Source: Methylomonas koyamae
Lineage (GTDB): Bacteria; Pseudomonadota; Gammaproteobacteria; Methylococcales; Methylomonadaceae
DNA length: 64,000 nucleotides
NCBI RefSeq assembly: GCF_006483455.1
Contig: NZ_PPPU01000009.1
Location: 54,889-118,888, forward strand
Reading direction: 5' to 3'
Of the stretch, positions 9,113-18,060 are shown in pieces. The stretch's first letter is position 1; each line of letters begins with the position of its first letter. Under the pieces are notes generated by a model that had not been told where the DNA came from, did not search any database, and was given only the letters and a program-made list of their open reading frames with translations. A program made the translations under genes and the position numbers.

Positions 9113-12100
9113 ATGCCTGTTTTTCTTAAACCGCTACTGAGCAACAGTTTTTTCGCGTTGGCGTATTTCATCGGCGGCTTTCTGGGGCATTTGCTGGCTA
9201 TTCCGCCCAGCGAAGCCAGTGCGATTTGGCCGCCGGCCGGTATCGCCCTGGCCGGCATGTTGCATTCCGGTCGAAAAATCCTGCCGGGTCTGGCAATCGG
9301 CGCTATCGCCGCCCAAACCTATGCGTTCTCCGGGCTTACCGACGTCCAGTCGCCGGCGTTAGCCTATTGGGTGGGTTCCGCTGTCGCCATTGCCGCCTGC
9401 GGTCAAGCCTGGCTCGGCGCATTTTTAATCAACCGCTGGATCGGGCCGCACAACCCGTTGCTGGAAGACCGCCACATCCTCCACTTCTATGTCTTGGCCA
9501 TCGTCAGTTGCCTGCTGACACCGACGCTGGGCACCAGCTTGCTTTACTTGCTCGGATGCATCGAATTCTCCGGGATCGGCCTTAACTGGAGTACTTGGTG
9601 GGTAGGCGACTCGATCGGCACGGTGATCTTCACTCCCATCCTGCTGGCTTTCATCGGCGCCCCGCGCCACACTTGGCGCCAACGCCAACAGTTCGTGGTA
9701 TATCCGCTGGCGGCAACCCTGTTACTGGTTGTAGTCGCCGTAGCCTACAGCAGCAATCTGGAGAACCGCCGTATCCGCGAATTATTCGAGAGCCAGACCA
9801 ATTTGCTGCACCAGAGCATACAGCAGCATTTCGACAACGACGTATTGAACAACCAGTTGTTGAAGGCCTTGTTCGACAGCTCCGACAGCGTCGACCGCAA
9901 CGAATTTCGCTTATTCGCCCACACCATATTCAGCCGCCATCCGGAACTGGAAGTTCTGGAATGGTTACCGAAAGTCGGACGCGCCCAGCGCCGCGAATTC
10001 GAAAACCGGGAAGGGATGCCAATTCTGGAACGCAATGCTCAAGGCGCCAATACCGCGGCAGCGGAGCGCGATTTTTATCTGCCGATAACTTACTGGTTCG
10101 GTAATGAACAAAACCTGGGCCTCGATGCACTGACTCAACCCGAACTGCGCGACGCCATGGAACAAGCCATCGCCTCCGGCAAAACCAGCGCCACCGGCCC
10201 GTTGACGTTTAGCGATGGTGAATTCGGCTTTGCCGTATTTTCCCCGGTCTACGCCAAGGGCAAACCGCTGGGTTCGGTTGCGCAGAGCGAAGCACATTTG
10301 CTTGGCCTGGTGGCCAACGTCTTCCGCCTGGGCAGCGAAGTCGGGGAAATCGTCACCCGCCTCGAAGCCGACGAGTTGTCGTTGAGCATATACGACGGCG
10401 ACCGGATGCTGTTTGGCGAAACCGCAGCGGAGTCTGCTGTCAGCCTGATGCAATTGCAGCGGCAATTGGAATTAAAAATAGCGGACCGCATCTGGAATAT
10501 TCGTTACCGGCCGTCGGCCAAGTTCTACAGCGACCAACATTCCTGGACGGCATGGCGGTTATTGGCGGGCAGTTTTCTATTGTGCGGCCTGACCAGTTTC
10601 GGCCTGATGCTGATGACCGGCCGTACTGCCCGCATCGAAGACTTGGTGGCGCTGCGCACCCGCGACTTGCTGCGCAGCAACCAAGCCCTGAACAGCGAAA
10701 TCGAGCGCCGCAAGCGGCAAGAAAACGAATTGCGGATTGCCGCCGCGACGTTTCAGTCGCACGAAGCCATCATGGTGACCGACGCCAAAGGTACGGTTCT
10801 GCGCGTCAACGAAGCCTTTAGCCGCATTACCGGCTATAGCCCGGAAGACGTGATCGGCCGGCGGCCGGATCTGTTGACCAAAGTCCGCCAAACGCCGGGC
10901 TTGCTACACGGGCTGTTCCGCGCTTTGCTGCGCGACAACCAATGGCGCGGCGAGATCTGGAACCGGCGCAAAAACGGCGACGTGTTCCCGGAGCGGCTGA
11001 CTGTGACCGGCGTCCGCGACGAGAGCGGCAAGCAACTGAACTATGTCGCGATTTTTTCCGACATCAGCGACCAAAAGGCCGCCGAGCGCGAGATCCACGA
11101 GCTGGCGTTTTACGATCCGCTGACCGGCTTGCCGAACCGGCGCCTGCTGTTGGACCGCTTGAAACAGGAAATTGCCGCCGCCAAGCGCCAACATTGCTAC
11201 GGTGCGCTGTTTTTCCTGGATCTGGACCATTTCAAAACCCTAAACGATTCCCGCGGCCACCAGGTCGGCGACGAGTTGCTGACCCAGGTGGCTCAGCGTT
11301 TGCGCGCCATCATTCGGGAGGAGGATACCGCCTGCCGCCTGGGCGGCGACGAATTCATCGTCATGATACCGGGTCGTTACAACGAATTGGCCCGAGCCAC
11401 GCACCACGCGGTGATGCTGGCCGAGAAGATTCTGCACACCATCAACCAGCCATTCACTGTACAAGGCAGCGAACACCATTTTTCCACCAGCATCGGCGTC
11501 ACACTGTTCCCGGAGGCCGCCGAACAGCCGGAAGCGGTGATCCAGCAAGCCGACACGGCGATGTACCGTGCCAAGGAAGGCGGCCGCAACGGCATCAGCT
11601 TCTACCGGCCGTCGATGCAGGAAACCGCCGACCGCAGGCTGACGTTGGAAAAGGAAATTCGCGAGGCATTAAAGCAATGCCAATTCGTGTTGCATTACCA
11701 ACCTCAGGTCGACGAAAGCGGCCGGGTGGTGAGCGCCGAGGCTTTGATTCGCTGGCAGCATCCGCAGCGCGGCATGATTTCTCCGGCCGAGTTTATCCCG
11801 ATCGCCGAAGACACCCGCCTGATTTTGCCGCTCGGGGAATGGGTGATCCGCGAGACCTGCCGCCAGATCCGTGCCTGGGACCGCGAGAACCGACCAATCG
11901 GCCACGTTGCCGTCAACGTCAGCTCGCGCCAATTCCGCCAGCCGGACTTCGTCGAACAAATCGAACGCATTCTGGCCGACGCCGGCCTGTCTGCCGATCG
12001 TCTGGTGATCGAATTGACCGAAGGTTCCGTGATCAGCAACATCGACGATACCGTCAGAAAAATGCGCGATTTACAGCGTTTGGGGGTCAAAACCTCGATC

Positions 12101-12382
12101 GACGATTTCGGCATCGGTTACTCGTCCCTGTCCTACCTGAAAACCTTACCGATCAGCCAGCTCAAAATCGACCAAAGCTTTGTCAGAGACCTACCTGAAG
12201 ACCAAAACGACGCCGTTATCGTCGAGACGATTATCAACATGGCGAAAAGCCTGCGCCTGCACGTAATTGCGGAAGGCGTGGAAACCGAGGAACAAATCCT
12301 GTTTTTGCGGGAAAAAGGCTGTTTGTCCTACCAGGGCTACCACATTGGCCGGCCGGTTCCGGCCGCTCAGTTCCACAGTTGA
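9113..12382 (+). CDS. Membrane sensor MASE1-CHASE-PAS-GGDEF-EAL cyclic-di-GMP protein
   Basis: The 1089-residue inner-membrane protein has a MASE1 sensor with several membrane segments (about 8-215, including IWPPAGIALAG). A CHASE-like periplasmic domain follows (about 235-470), another membrane segment (about 480-500), and a PAS domain (about 540-650). The GGDEF cyclase has an intact GGDEF at about 744 and an RxxD inhibitory site five residues before it. The EAL phosphodiesterase has EALIRW (about 876), NVSSRQF, ELTEGS, DDFGIGYSSLSYL, LKIDQ and AEGVET. Both catalytic sites look complete, so it may both make and break cyclic di-GMP. No clear Shine-Dalgarno precedes the start. Confidence 0.95.
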   Translation: MPVFLKPLLSNSFFALAYFIGGFLGHLLAIPPSEASAIWPPAGIALAGMLHSGRKILPGLAIGAIAAQTYAFSGLTDVQSPALAYWVGSAVAIAACGQAWLGAFLINRWIGPHNPLLEDRHILHFYVLAIVSCLLTPTLGTSLLYLLGCIEFSGIGLNWSTWWVGDSIGTVIFTPILLAFIGAPRHTWRQRQQFVVYPLAATLLLVVVAVAYSSNLENRRIRELFESQTNLLHQSIQQHFDNDVLNNQLLKALFDSSDSVDRNEFRLFAHTIFSRHPELEVLEWLPKVGRAQRREFENREGMPILERNAQGANTAAAERDFYLPITYWFGNEQNLGLDALTQPELRDAMEQAIASGKTSATGPLTFSDGEFGFAVFSPVYAKGKPLGSVAQSEAHLLGLVANVFRLGSEVGEIVTRLEADELSLSIYDGDRMLFGETAAESAVSLMQLQRQLELKIADRIWNIRYRPSAKFYSDQHSWTAWRLLAGSFLLCGLTSFGLMLMTGRTARIEDLVALRTRDLLRSNQALNSEIERRKRQENELRIAAATFQSHEAIMVTDAKGTVLRVNEAFSRITGYSPEDVIGRRPDLLTKVRQTPGLLHGLFRALLRDNQWRGEIWNRRKNGDVFPERLTVTGVRDESGKQLNYVAIFSDISDQKAAEREIHELAFYDPLTGLPNRRLLLDRLKQEIAAAKRQHCYGALFFLDLDHFKTLNDSRGHQVGDELLTQVAQRLRAIIREEDTACRLGGDEFIVMIPGRYNELARATHHAVMLAEKILHTINQPFTVQGSEHHFSTSIGVTLFPEAAEQPEAVIQQADTAMYRAKEGGRNGISFYRPSMQETADRRLTLEKEIREALKQCQFVLHYQPQVDESGRVVSAEALIRWQHPQRGMISPAEFIPIAEDTRLILPLGEWVIRETCRQIRAWDRENRPIGHVAVNVSSRQFRQPDFVEQIERILADAGLSADRLVIELTEGSVISNIDDTVRKMRDLQRLGVKTSIDDFGIGYSSLSYLKTLPISQLKIDQSFVRDLPEDQNDAVIVETIINMAKSLRLHVIAEGVETEEQILFLREKGCLSYQGYHIGRPVPAAQFHS

Positions 12383-12475
12383 CCGCGGGTTTGGAAACGG
12401 CTGGGAGAAACGTTCTTACAATCGCCGCGGCTGCGTTAAAATCGCCAGCTCGACATTCAGCCAGGGATAATAAAG

Positions 12476-13438
12476 ATGAACTTGAAAATCGGCCTGTTTA
12501 CTGCGGCGGCACTGTTCGCTGCCATCGGCGACGCCGCCGAGAAAACCGCGATCAGAGTCGGCGCCATGGCCTCCGGCACATTGAGCTGGGAATTGGCGGC
12601 GATGCGAAACCAGGGCTTGTTGGATCAGGCCGGCTTCGCCGTGGAAAACGTCGCCGTCGCCAACCAGCAGGCCGGTAAAGTTGCGCTGCAAGCCGGCGCG
12701 GTCGATCTGATCGTCTCCGACTGGATCTGGACCTCGAGCATGCGCGGCGAAGGCATCAAGTTGAGTTTTTACCCGTTTTCCGATACCTCCGGTGCCTTAC
12801 TGGTCGCAAACGATAGCCCGATCAAAACGCTGGCCGACCTGAAAGGCAAAAAACTGGGGGTCGCCGGCGGCGAACTGGATAAAAACTGGCTGTTGCTGCA
12901 AGCCTTGGGCCGGCAGCAGCAATTGGACCTGAATACCGGCGTCGAAAAAATCTACGGCGCACCGCCCTTGCTCAGCCAGCAATTGCTGGATAAGCGCGTC
13001 GATGCGCTATTGACCTACTGGCAATTCGCCGTTCGCCTGGAAGCCAGGGGTTACCGCACCTTGCTCAGCGGCGAAGACATCGTCCGCCAATTAGGTATAG
13101 CCGAGACTGTGCCCAGCATCGGCTATGTTTTCAAACAGGATTGGGCCGATCAGCATAAAGCCGCACTGAAGCAATTCTTCGAATTGAGCAGACAAGCCCG
13201 CGACAGCTTGTGCACCAACGATGCGGAATGGGCGAAAATCCTGCCGCTGACCGAAGCCGGCAACCCCACCGAGCAAGAAAAACTCCGCGCCGGTTACTGC
13301 AAAGGCAGTATCGAGCAATGGGCGCCAGCCCAACAAACCGCCGCCGAAAAGATTTACCGGATGCTGCATCAGGTCGATAGCAAACTGACCGGCGCTTCCG
13401 ACCGGATACAGCCCGGCACGTTCTGGTCTGGCGATTGA
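12476..13438 (+). CDS. ABC transporter periplasmic substrate-binding protein (SsuA/NMT1-like)
   Basis: The 320-residue product has a signal peptide (about 1-20) and the two-lobed fold of the SsuA/TauA/ThiY group. Signs are an early IRVGAMASGTLSWELAA block, DLIVSDWIWT, and DLKGKKLGVAGGELDKNW, the usual hinge region. It delivers an unknown solute to the permease and ATPase encoded next. Taurine/sulfonate, thiamine precursor or other small organics are the family's ligands; nothing in the sequence decides. An AGGGA ribosome site lies 10 bases upstream. The stop shares one base with the permease start, so the three genes form an operon. Confidence 0.85.
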   Translation: MNLKIGLFTAAALFAAIGDAAEKTAIRVGAMASGTLSWELAAMRNQGLLDQAGFAVENVAVANQQAGKVALQAGAVDLIVSDWIWTSSMRGEGIKLSFYPFSDTSGALLVANDSPIKTLADLKGKKLGVAGGELDKNWLLLQALGRQQQLDLNTGVEKIYGAPPLLSQQLLDKRVDALLTYWQFAVRLEARGYRTLLSGEDIVRQLGIAETVPSIGYVFKQDWADQHKAALKQFFELSRQARDSLCTNDAEWAKILPLTEAGNPTEQEKLRAGYCKGSIEQWAPAQQTAAEKIYRMLHQVDSKLTGASDRIQPGTFWSGD

Positions 13439-14199
13439 TGATCTCCGGTATCACCGGACAGCGTAACGGCGTCGTTACGCTGTTATCGCTATTACTGTTG
13501 TTAGGCATCTGGCAAGCGGCGGCGATGTCGCTCAACGATCCCAGTCTGCCGCTGCCGGCAAAGGTGGCCGGAGTATTCTGGCGCGCAACCGCTTCCGGCG
13601 AACTACCGCATCACCTGGGTGCCACGCTGTATCGGTTGGCCGTCAGTTTTTCGATTGCGATGCTGCTCGGTTGCGCGATCGGCCTGTTGTTAGGCAAAAA
13701 CAAAAGCCTGGACGCGTTCTTCGACAATTGGCTGGTGATTTTTCTGAACATCCCCGCTTTGGTCACGATCATCCTGTGTTACATCTGGTTCGGCCTGGAC
13801 GAATCGGCAGCAATTCTGGCGGTCGTGGTCAACAAATTGCCGAACGTGGTGGTCACGATCCGCGAGGGCGCGCGGGCGCTGGACAAGGATTTGCTGGAAA
13901 TGGCGCAGAGTTATCGTTTCGGCCGCAAAAAAACGCTGCTGCACGTGATTTGGCCGCAACTGCACCCGTTCGTGATGGCCGCCACCCGCTCCGGACTGGC
14001 CCTGATTTGGAAGATCATTTTGCTGGTGGAATTGCTGGGCCGTAGCGACGGCATGGGTTACCAATTGCATTTGTTTTTCCAATTGTTCGACGTCGCCAGC
14101 CTAATGGCTTATACCTTTGCTTTCGTCGCAGTGATCCAAGCCATCGAATGGCTGGTGTTGCGTCCCATGGACCGGGCGGCGCTAAGGTGGCGGCGATGA
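13438..14199 (+). CDS. ABC transporter permease (SsuC/TauC-like)
   Basis: The 253-residue inner-membrane permease has about six membrane segments. The BPD-type coupling region is seen in EMAQSYRFGRKKTLLHV and the following WPQLHPFVMAA. ALVTIILCYIWFGLDESAAI and KIILLVELLGRSDGMGY are typical of SsuC-like permeases. The ATG at 13438 overlaps the preceding TGA by one base; the preceding TTG codon is a less likely start. Its own end overlaps the ATPase start (ATGA), which supports one transporter complex. Confidence 0.9.
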   Translation: MISGITGQRNGVVTLLSLLLLLGIWQAAAMSLNDPSLPLPAKVAGVFWRATASGELPHHLGATLYRLAVSFSIAMLLGCAIGLLLGKNKSLDAFFDNWLVIFLNIPALVTIILCYIWFGLDESAAILAVVVNKLPNVVVTIREGARALDKDLLEMAQSYRFGRKKTLLHVIWPQLHPFVMAATRSGLALIWKIILLVELLGRSDGMGYQLHLFFQLFDVASLMAYTFAFVAVIQAIEWLVLRPMDRAALRWRR

Positions 14200-14936
14200 A
14201 CGCAATCAGTATCAGCATTCAAGACAAAACCTACCGCGACGGCCATGGCGGCGGTCAGCATAGGACGATCGCCGACTTGCAGTTCGAGGTCGAACCCAAC
14301 GAATTCGTCTGTTTGCTGGGCCCATCGGGCTGCGGCAAAACCACACTGCTTAACATGGTGGCCGGCCTGGACAGTCACTACCAAGGCCAAATTCGGATTG
14401 GCGGCCAAGCCGCCGTCGCTAAAATCGGTTATGTGTTTCAAAGTCCGCGGCTGCTGCCGTGGCGGACCGTTCGCCAGAACATCGAATTAGTCTTCGCCGG
14501 CCCGCCTCCGGCCGCACTGATCGACGAACTACTGGCCGGCATGCAGCTCGATGCGGTGCAACACAGTTATCCCGAGCGCTTGTCGCTGGGCATGCAACGC
14601 CGGGTGGCAATTATCCGCGCCTTTGCCGTGAATCCCGATATCCTGCTGATGGACGAGCCCTTCGTGTCGCTGGACGCGCCCAGTGCCCGGCAGGTGCGGA
14701 CGCTGCTGTATGCGCTGTGGCAACAACGGCCGCGTACGGTCTTGTTCGTCAGCCACGATTTGCGCGAGGCAATCGCACTGGCCGACCGCCTGATCTTCTT
14801 GTCGCCGCCGCCGATGCGTATCGTCAGCGATATTACCGTCGATATACCGCGCGACGGCCGCCACGACGAAGCCCAAATCGAAGCCTTCCGCGAATATTTG
14901 TTGAGTCAGCATCCGGCTATCAACGGATTGTTGTAA
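14196..14936 (+). CDS. ABC transporter ATP-binding protein (SsuB/TauB-like)
   Basis: The 246-residue ATPase starts at the ATG (14196) that overlaps the permease TGA. Walker A is GPSGCGKTT, the Q-loop is FQSPRLLPWRTV, Walker B is ILLMDEPF and the switch histidine is in VSHDLREA. The signature motif reads LSLGMQRRV, with leucine in place of the first glycine of LSGGM; this may lower activity or be tolerated. It powers the importer encoded by the two upstream genes. Only one base separates its stop from the yigZ start. Confidence 0.92.
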   Translation: MNAISISIQDKTYRDGHGGGQHRTIADLQFEVEPNEFVCLLGPSGCGKTTLLNMVAGLDSHYQGQIRIGGQAAVAKIGYVFQSPRLLPWRTVRQNIELVFAGPPPAALIDELLAGMQLDAVQHSYPERLSLGMQRRVAIIRAFAVNPDILLMDEPFVSLDAPSARQVRTLLYALWQQRPRTVLFVSHDLREAIALADRLIFLSPPPMRIVSDITVDIPRDGRHDEAQIEAFREYLLSQHPAINGLL

Positions 14937-14937
14937 C

Positions 14938-15498
14938 GTGAAAATCGTCGTCGCGGCCTGCCAGGTCGAAGAGCTCATCAAGAAATCCCGTTTCATCGGC
15001 ATCATCAGTCCCTGCCGTTCCGAAGCCGAGGCGCTGGGGTTTTTAAACGACCTGCACCGACGTTATCCGGATGCCAGCCATATCGTTTACGCCTACCGGA
15101 TCCAGTCGGCCGACGGTCTGGTCTGCCGCTTTCATGATGCCGGCGAACCCAGCAGCACCGCCGGCAAACCGATATTTCAACATCTGGAAGGTAAGCAACT
15201 GATCAATCTGCTGGTCGCCGTCGTGCGTTATTTCGGCGGCGTCAAACTCGGTGCCGGCGGCTTGACTCGGGCTTACGGCAATGTCGCCAAAGCGGTGATC
15301 GAAGCGGCGGACATTGTCGACTACATCGAATTTGCCGAAGTCAGCCTGACCTTGGACTACAACCAATTGCAGCCGCTGGAATACCAGTTAAAAAAATTGG
15401 ACGGCTGCATTCTGGCGCAGGATTTCAGCGACAACGTGCGCCTGACGGTAAAGCTGCCCAAGCACCATCTGGCTTCTCTCAACGCCTTTCTGGCATAA
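14938..15498 (+). CDS. yigZ: YigZ/IMPACT family protein
   Basis: The 186-residue product begins with GTG, one base after the ABC ATPase stop. The UPF0029/IMPACT core is evident: KKSRFIGIISPCRSEAEAL, ASHIVYAYRIQ, DAGEPSSTAGKPIFQHLE and VVRYFGGVKLGAGGLTRAYG. A C-terminal DUF1949-type domain follows. The bacterial proteins probably act on RNA or translation-linked processes, but a reaction is not established. Linkage to the ABC operon may reflect read-through only. Confidence 0.93.
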   Translation: MKIVVAACQVEELIKKSRFIGIISPCRSEAEALGFLNDLHRRYPDASHIVYAYRIQSADGLVCRFHDAGEPSSTAGKPIFQHLEGKQLINLLVAVVRYFGGVKLGAGGLTRAYGNVAKAVIEAADIVDYIEFAEVSLTLDYNQLQPLEYQLKKLDGCILAQDFSDNVRLTVKLPKHHLASLNAFLA

Positions 15499-15581
15499 AG
15501 CCGGCTTATAGCAGCCCAATGTGACAGCTTTATTGCAGAATTGTTTCCCAATAAGAAACAAGATGTACACTATAGCCGGTA

Positions 15582-15610
15582 TTGTAAATAAAAGAACTAG
15601 CTCATATATT
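15582..15610 (+). promoter_or_regulatory. Predicted sigma-70 promoter of the small membrane protein gene
   Basis: TTGTAA (15582-15587) and TATATT (15605-15610) are separated by exactly 17 bases. The -10 matches the consensus in five of six positions, the -35 in four. Transcription would start near 15617, giving a 39-base leader. Confidence 0.55.
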
Positions 15611-15629
15611 AGAACCGTCTTCATTGAAT

Positions 15630-15645
15630 TGACTGTCATCAGTCA
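15630..15645 (+). promoter_or_regulatory. Leader hairpin or operator just before the ribosome site
   Basis: TGACTG and CAGTCA form a perfect 6-bp inverted repeat around TCAT. It ends directly against the GGGAG ribosome site of the 53-residue gene. In RNA it could stack on and limit access to the ribosome site; in DNA it has the form of a dimer-binding operator. Confidence 0.4.
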
Positions 15646-15655
15646 GGGAGAAAAC

Positions 15656-15817
15656 ATGAGCAAATCTAACAATCTTTACCGAGACATACTCACTGGTCTG
15701 TTTTTTACCTCCGGCGTGTTTGGCTTCATGTCGGGTGAGTTCATTATCTCCACCATGCTGTTCGGAGCCGCCACTATTTCCAGCAATCTGGACTTTAACG
15801 GCTCGTTCCGCGCTTAA
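15656..15817 (+). CDS. Small membrane protein (53 residues), unknown function
   Basis: The ATG at 15656 follows GGGAG by five bases. An upstream in-frame start would give a 98-residue product but lies before the likely transcription start. The protein has a short polar N-terminus (MSKSNNLYRD), then two hydrophobic stretches with glycine and phenylalanine (about 10-25 and 28-43), and ends NLDFNGSFRA. It fits a small inner-membrane hairpin protein. The family is not recognised. It is a self-contained unit with its own predicted promoter and a strong terminator between yigZ and djlA. Confidence 0.7.
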   Translation: MSKSNNLYRDILTGLFFTSGVFGFMSGEFIISTMLFGAATISSNLDFNGSFRA

Positions 15818-15868
15818 CCTGTTTGTTGTACCTCCTCACGCGATCAAGCAGTAGCTCTGTTTAGCTTA

Positions 15869-15907
15869 GCTCGCTCACCTGTCACCAGGTGACGCGGGCA
15901 TTTTTTT
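15869..15907 (+). terminator. Rho-independent terminator after the 53-residue gene
   Basis: GCTCGC-TCACCT pairs with AGGTGA-C-GCGGGC (one bulged C, one G-U pair) around a six-base loop, followed at once by A and seven Ts. The T-run overlaps the last bases of the convergent djlA. Confidence 0.85.
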
Positions 15908-16709
15908 AAAAGCCCCGGCTTTCTTTGATCGTTTCGTAAGCTTTTCTGATCTGCTGGGTTTTCTGTTTGGCAAGCGCCATCATTTCTTCCGGCAAACCTT
16001 TCGCCACCAATTTATCCGGATGATGCTGGCTCATCAGCCGGCGGTACGCTTTTTTGATTTCTGCCTCGCTAGCTTGGGCCGATACCCCCAGCGCGGCATA
16101 AGCATCCGTCAATCGCGGCGCGGCCGGCTCCGCGGCGGAAGACCTGCCGCTCTGCTGGCGAAAACGCTGTTGCGCGGCAACCTGGCCCTTGATCAGCCGA
16201 TATTCGAATTCCGACAAGCCGAGCTGCCGGCAAATATCCGCCAGCAAGGCTTCCTCGCTGGCATCGAACACGCCGTCGGCAAACGCCGCCTGCAATTGGA
16301 TTTCGACGAACATCCGCACCAAATGCGTACGTCGGTGGCACTCGTTGCGAAATTGCTGCAGCACCTCCGCCAACGGAAAGCCGGCTTGCTTACCCTGGCG
16401 AAATAAGTGGATCGCCGCGTCGCGCAATTCCGGCGTCAGCTCCATATTGTCCATGACCCGGTTGGCCAAGCCGATTTCCTCGCTCGACACCCGGCCGTCG
16501 ACCTTCGCCACATGCCCCATCACGGCAAAGGTCGCGGTAAAAAACGCGGTCTGTACCCGATGCTGCTCGCCCGGATGCAAGGTCTGATCCGCCATGCCTT
16601 GCATCCCGGCATCGAACTGGTGTCCGACCGCGGCACCGAAAATGGCGCCCAGCGGCCCGCCCATCAAGAAGCCGAAAGCGCCGCCAACCAATTTACCCAA
16701 CCAACTCAT
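15906..16709 (-). CDS. djlA: Co-chaperone DjlA (membrane-anchored J-domain protein)
   Basis: The 267-residue product has one glycine-rich N-terminal membrane segment (LVGGAFGFLMGGPLGAIFGAAVG), a TerB-like helical domain (about 50-170) and a C-terminal J domain (about 205-267). The J domain carries the HPD tripeptide in MSQHHPDKLVAKG, which stimulates the ATPase of DnaK. This order is that of E. coli DjlA. It is divergent from purC by 69 bp and converges on the small membrane-protein unit. Confidence 0.95.
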   Translation of the reverse strand: MSWLGKLVGGAFGFLMGGPLGAIFGAAVGHQFDAGMQGMADQTLHPGEQHRVQTAFFTATFAVMGHVAKVDGRVSSEEIGLANRVMDNMELTPELRDAAIHLFRQGKQAGFPLAEVLQQFRNECHRRTHLVRMFVEIQLQAAFADGVFDASEEALLADICRQLGLSEFEYRLIKGQVAAQQRFRQQSGRSSAAEPAAPRLTDAYAALGVSAQASEAEIKKAYRRLMSQHHPDKLVAKGLPEEMMALAKQKTQQIRKAYETIKESRGF

Positions 16710-16778
16710 GCGTTAACTATCCCTCTTTCGATTAATGATAAAATTTCGACCAATATCCACTGACTATCCGCCCCCGAT

Positions 16779-17672
16779 ATGAACGTCCCCGCCGCACTAT
16801 ACGAATCCTCTCTGCCGCATCTGAAACTGCTCGGCCGCGGCAAAGTCCGCGACATGTACGAAATCGACGACAGCCATCTGCTGATCGTCACCACCGACCG
16901 GATGTCGGCGTTCGACGTGATCATGCCCGATCCGATTCCAGGCAAAGGCCGGGTATTGACCAGCGTCTCCAACTTCTGGTTCGAAAAAATGCGCGACATC
17001 ATTCCGAACCACTTGAGCGACGATTTGACCTTGGCCGACGCGATTCCAGATCCGGAGCTCAGAGCCCAGGTCGAAGGCCGTGCCATCGTCGTCAAACGCC
17101 TGAAACCGTTGCCGGTGGAAGCCATCGTCCGCGGTTACCTGATCGGTTCCGGCTGGAAGGACTACCAGCGTTGCGGCGCGGTCTGCGGCATCGAACTGCC
17201 GGCAGGCCTGCAACAGGCGCAGCAACTGCCGCAACCGATCTATACGCCGTCCAGCAAAGCCGAAGTCGGCGTGCACGACGAGAACATCAGCTTTGCCGAC
17301 ACCGTGGCGTTGATGGGAGAGGAAATCGCCGGCAAAGTTCGCGACGCCAGCTTGCAACTGTATACCACCGCTGCCGAATACGCCCGCCAGCGCGGCATCA
17401 TTATCGCCGATACCAAGTTCGAATTCGGCCTGGACGCCGCCGGCACCTTGTTCCTGATCGACGAGGCGCTGACGCCGGACTCGTCGCGCTTCTGGCCGGT
17501 CGAACAATACCAAGTCGGCATCAGTCCGCCCAGCTTCGACAAGCAGTATTTGCGCGACTACCTGGAAACCTTGGATTGGAACAAAACCGCTCCCGGCCCG
17601 AAATTGCCGGAAGAAGTCAGCCGAAAGTGCGCCGAGAAATACCGCGAGGCGGAATTGAAGCTGTTGGGCTGA
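16779..17672 (+). CDS. purC: Phosphoribosylaminoimidazole-succinocarboxamide synthase
   Basis: The 297-residue enzyme joins aspartate to CAIR in purine synthesis, using ATP. Hallmarks are [61 protein letters not shown] and DTKFEFGLD. It is the longer (about 300-residue) form, as in yeast Ade1 and many proteobacteria, rather than the 240-residue E. coli form. It is read alone and converges on the P-II-like gene. Confidence 0.97.
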   Translation: MNVPAALYESSLPHLKLLGRGKVRDMYEIDDSHLLIVTTDRMSAFDVIMPDPIPGKGRVLTSVSNFWFEKMRDIIPNHLSDDLTLADAIPDPELRAQVEGRAIVVKRLKPLPVEAIVRGYLIGSGWKDYQRCGAVCGIELPAGLQQAQQLPQPIYTPSSKAEVGVHDENISFADTVALMGEEIAGKVRDASLQLYTTAAEYARQRGIIIADTKFEFGLDAAGTLFLIDEALTPDSSRFWPVEQYQVGISPPSFDKQYLRDYLETLDWNKTAPGPKLPEEVSRKCAEKYREAELKLLG

Positions 17673-17731
17673 GCGCTGCCAAATTCAGCTGCATTCGCCT
17701 TTGTCGGGCTGACGCCGAAACCGCTCAGCCC
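17666..17731. other. Inverted repeat built from two convergent stop regions
   Basis: GGGCTGAGCG (17666-17675), which contains the purC TGA, pairs exactly with CGCTCAGCCC (17722-17731), which contains the stop region of the P-II-like gene on the other strand. The 46-base loop and lack of a T-run make it a weak terminator candidate. It may simply arise because both proteins end in Leu-Gly. Confidence 0.35.
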
Positions 17732-18051
17732 AGATCCGCATCCCGTTCGCCGGTACTGATCCGGCCGCCCGCCACCGCCTCGACGATGTAGACCTTGCCG
17801 TCGCCATGGTGGCCACTATGCGCCACCTGCATGATGGTCTGAAAAATGGTCTCGACCAGATGCTCCGGGGCGAAGATTTCGATCCGCTTTTTGGCCAGAA
17901 ACGGTTTGTAATCCTGTACGTGCTCGGTGCGTTCGCGGCCGAAACCTTCGCAATCCATGATCGACATCCCCGGAAAATCCGGAATTTCCATCAAGGCCAT
18001 CGTCAATTGGTTGAGTTTATGCGGCTGAATATAAGCGCGGATTTCTTTCAT
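17725..18051 (-). CDS. P-II-like signalling protein linked to metal efflux operon
   Basis: The 108-residue product has the P-II fold: MKEIRAYIQPHKL at the start, a T-loop at about 37-54, a B-loop HSGHHGDGKVYIVEAV (78-93) and a GGRISTGERD C-loop. The T-loop is divergent; a tyrosine (Y48) lies near the usual uridylylation site but in a different, shorter context. The B-loop has an extra His pair before GDGK. It starts about 10 bases after czcA, with AAGG ahead of the second of two in-frame ATGs; the first is at 18057. A separate P-II branch tied to heavy-metal efflux pumps is known. I infer a role in regulating or sensing for the pump. Confidence 0.85.
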   Translation of the reverse strand: MKEIRAYIQPHKLNQLTMALMEIPDFPGMSIMDCEGFGRERTEHVQDYKPFLAKKRIEIFAPEHLVETIFQTIMQVAHSGHHGDGKVYIVEAVAGGRISTGERDADLG

Positions 18052-18060
18052 GACCATCCT

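Noticed and set aside
10942..12198. Long plus-strand frame inside the GGDEF-EAL gene (418 codons)
   Set aside because: It is out of frame with a gene whose every domain motif is intact, has no ribosome site and a low-complexity Arg/Pro-rich product typical of shadow frames in GC-rich DNA.
15492..15505. GG-N10-GC spacing resembling a sigma-54 promoter at the yigZ stop
   Set aside because: The -12 part reads CGGC rather than TTGC and a better sigma-70 promoter lies 80 bases downstream.
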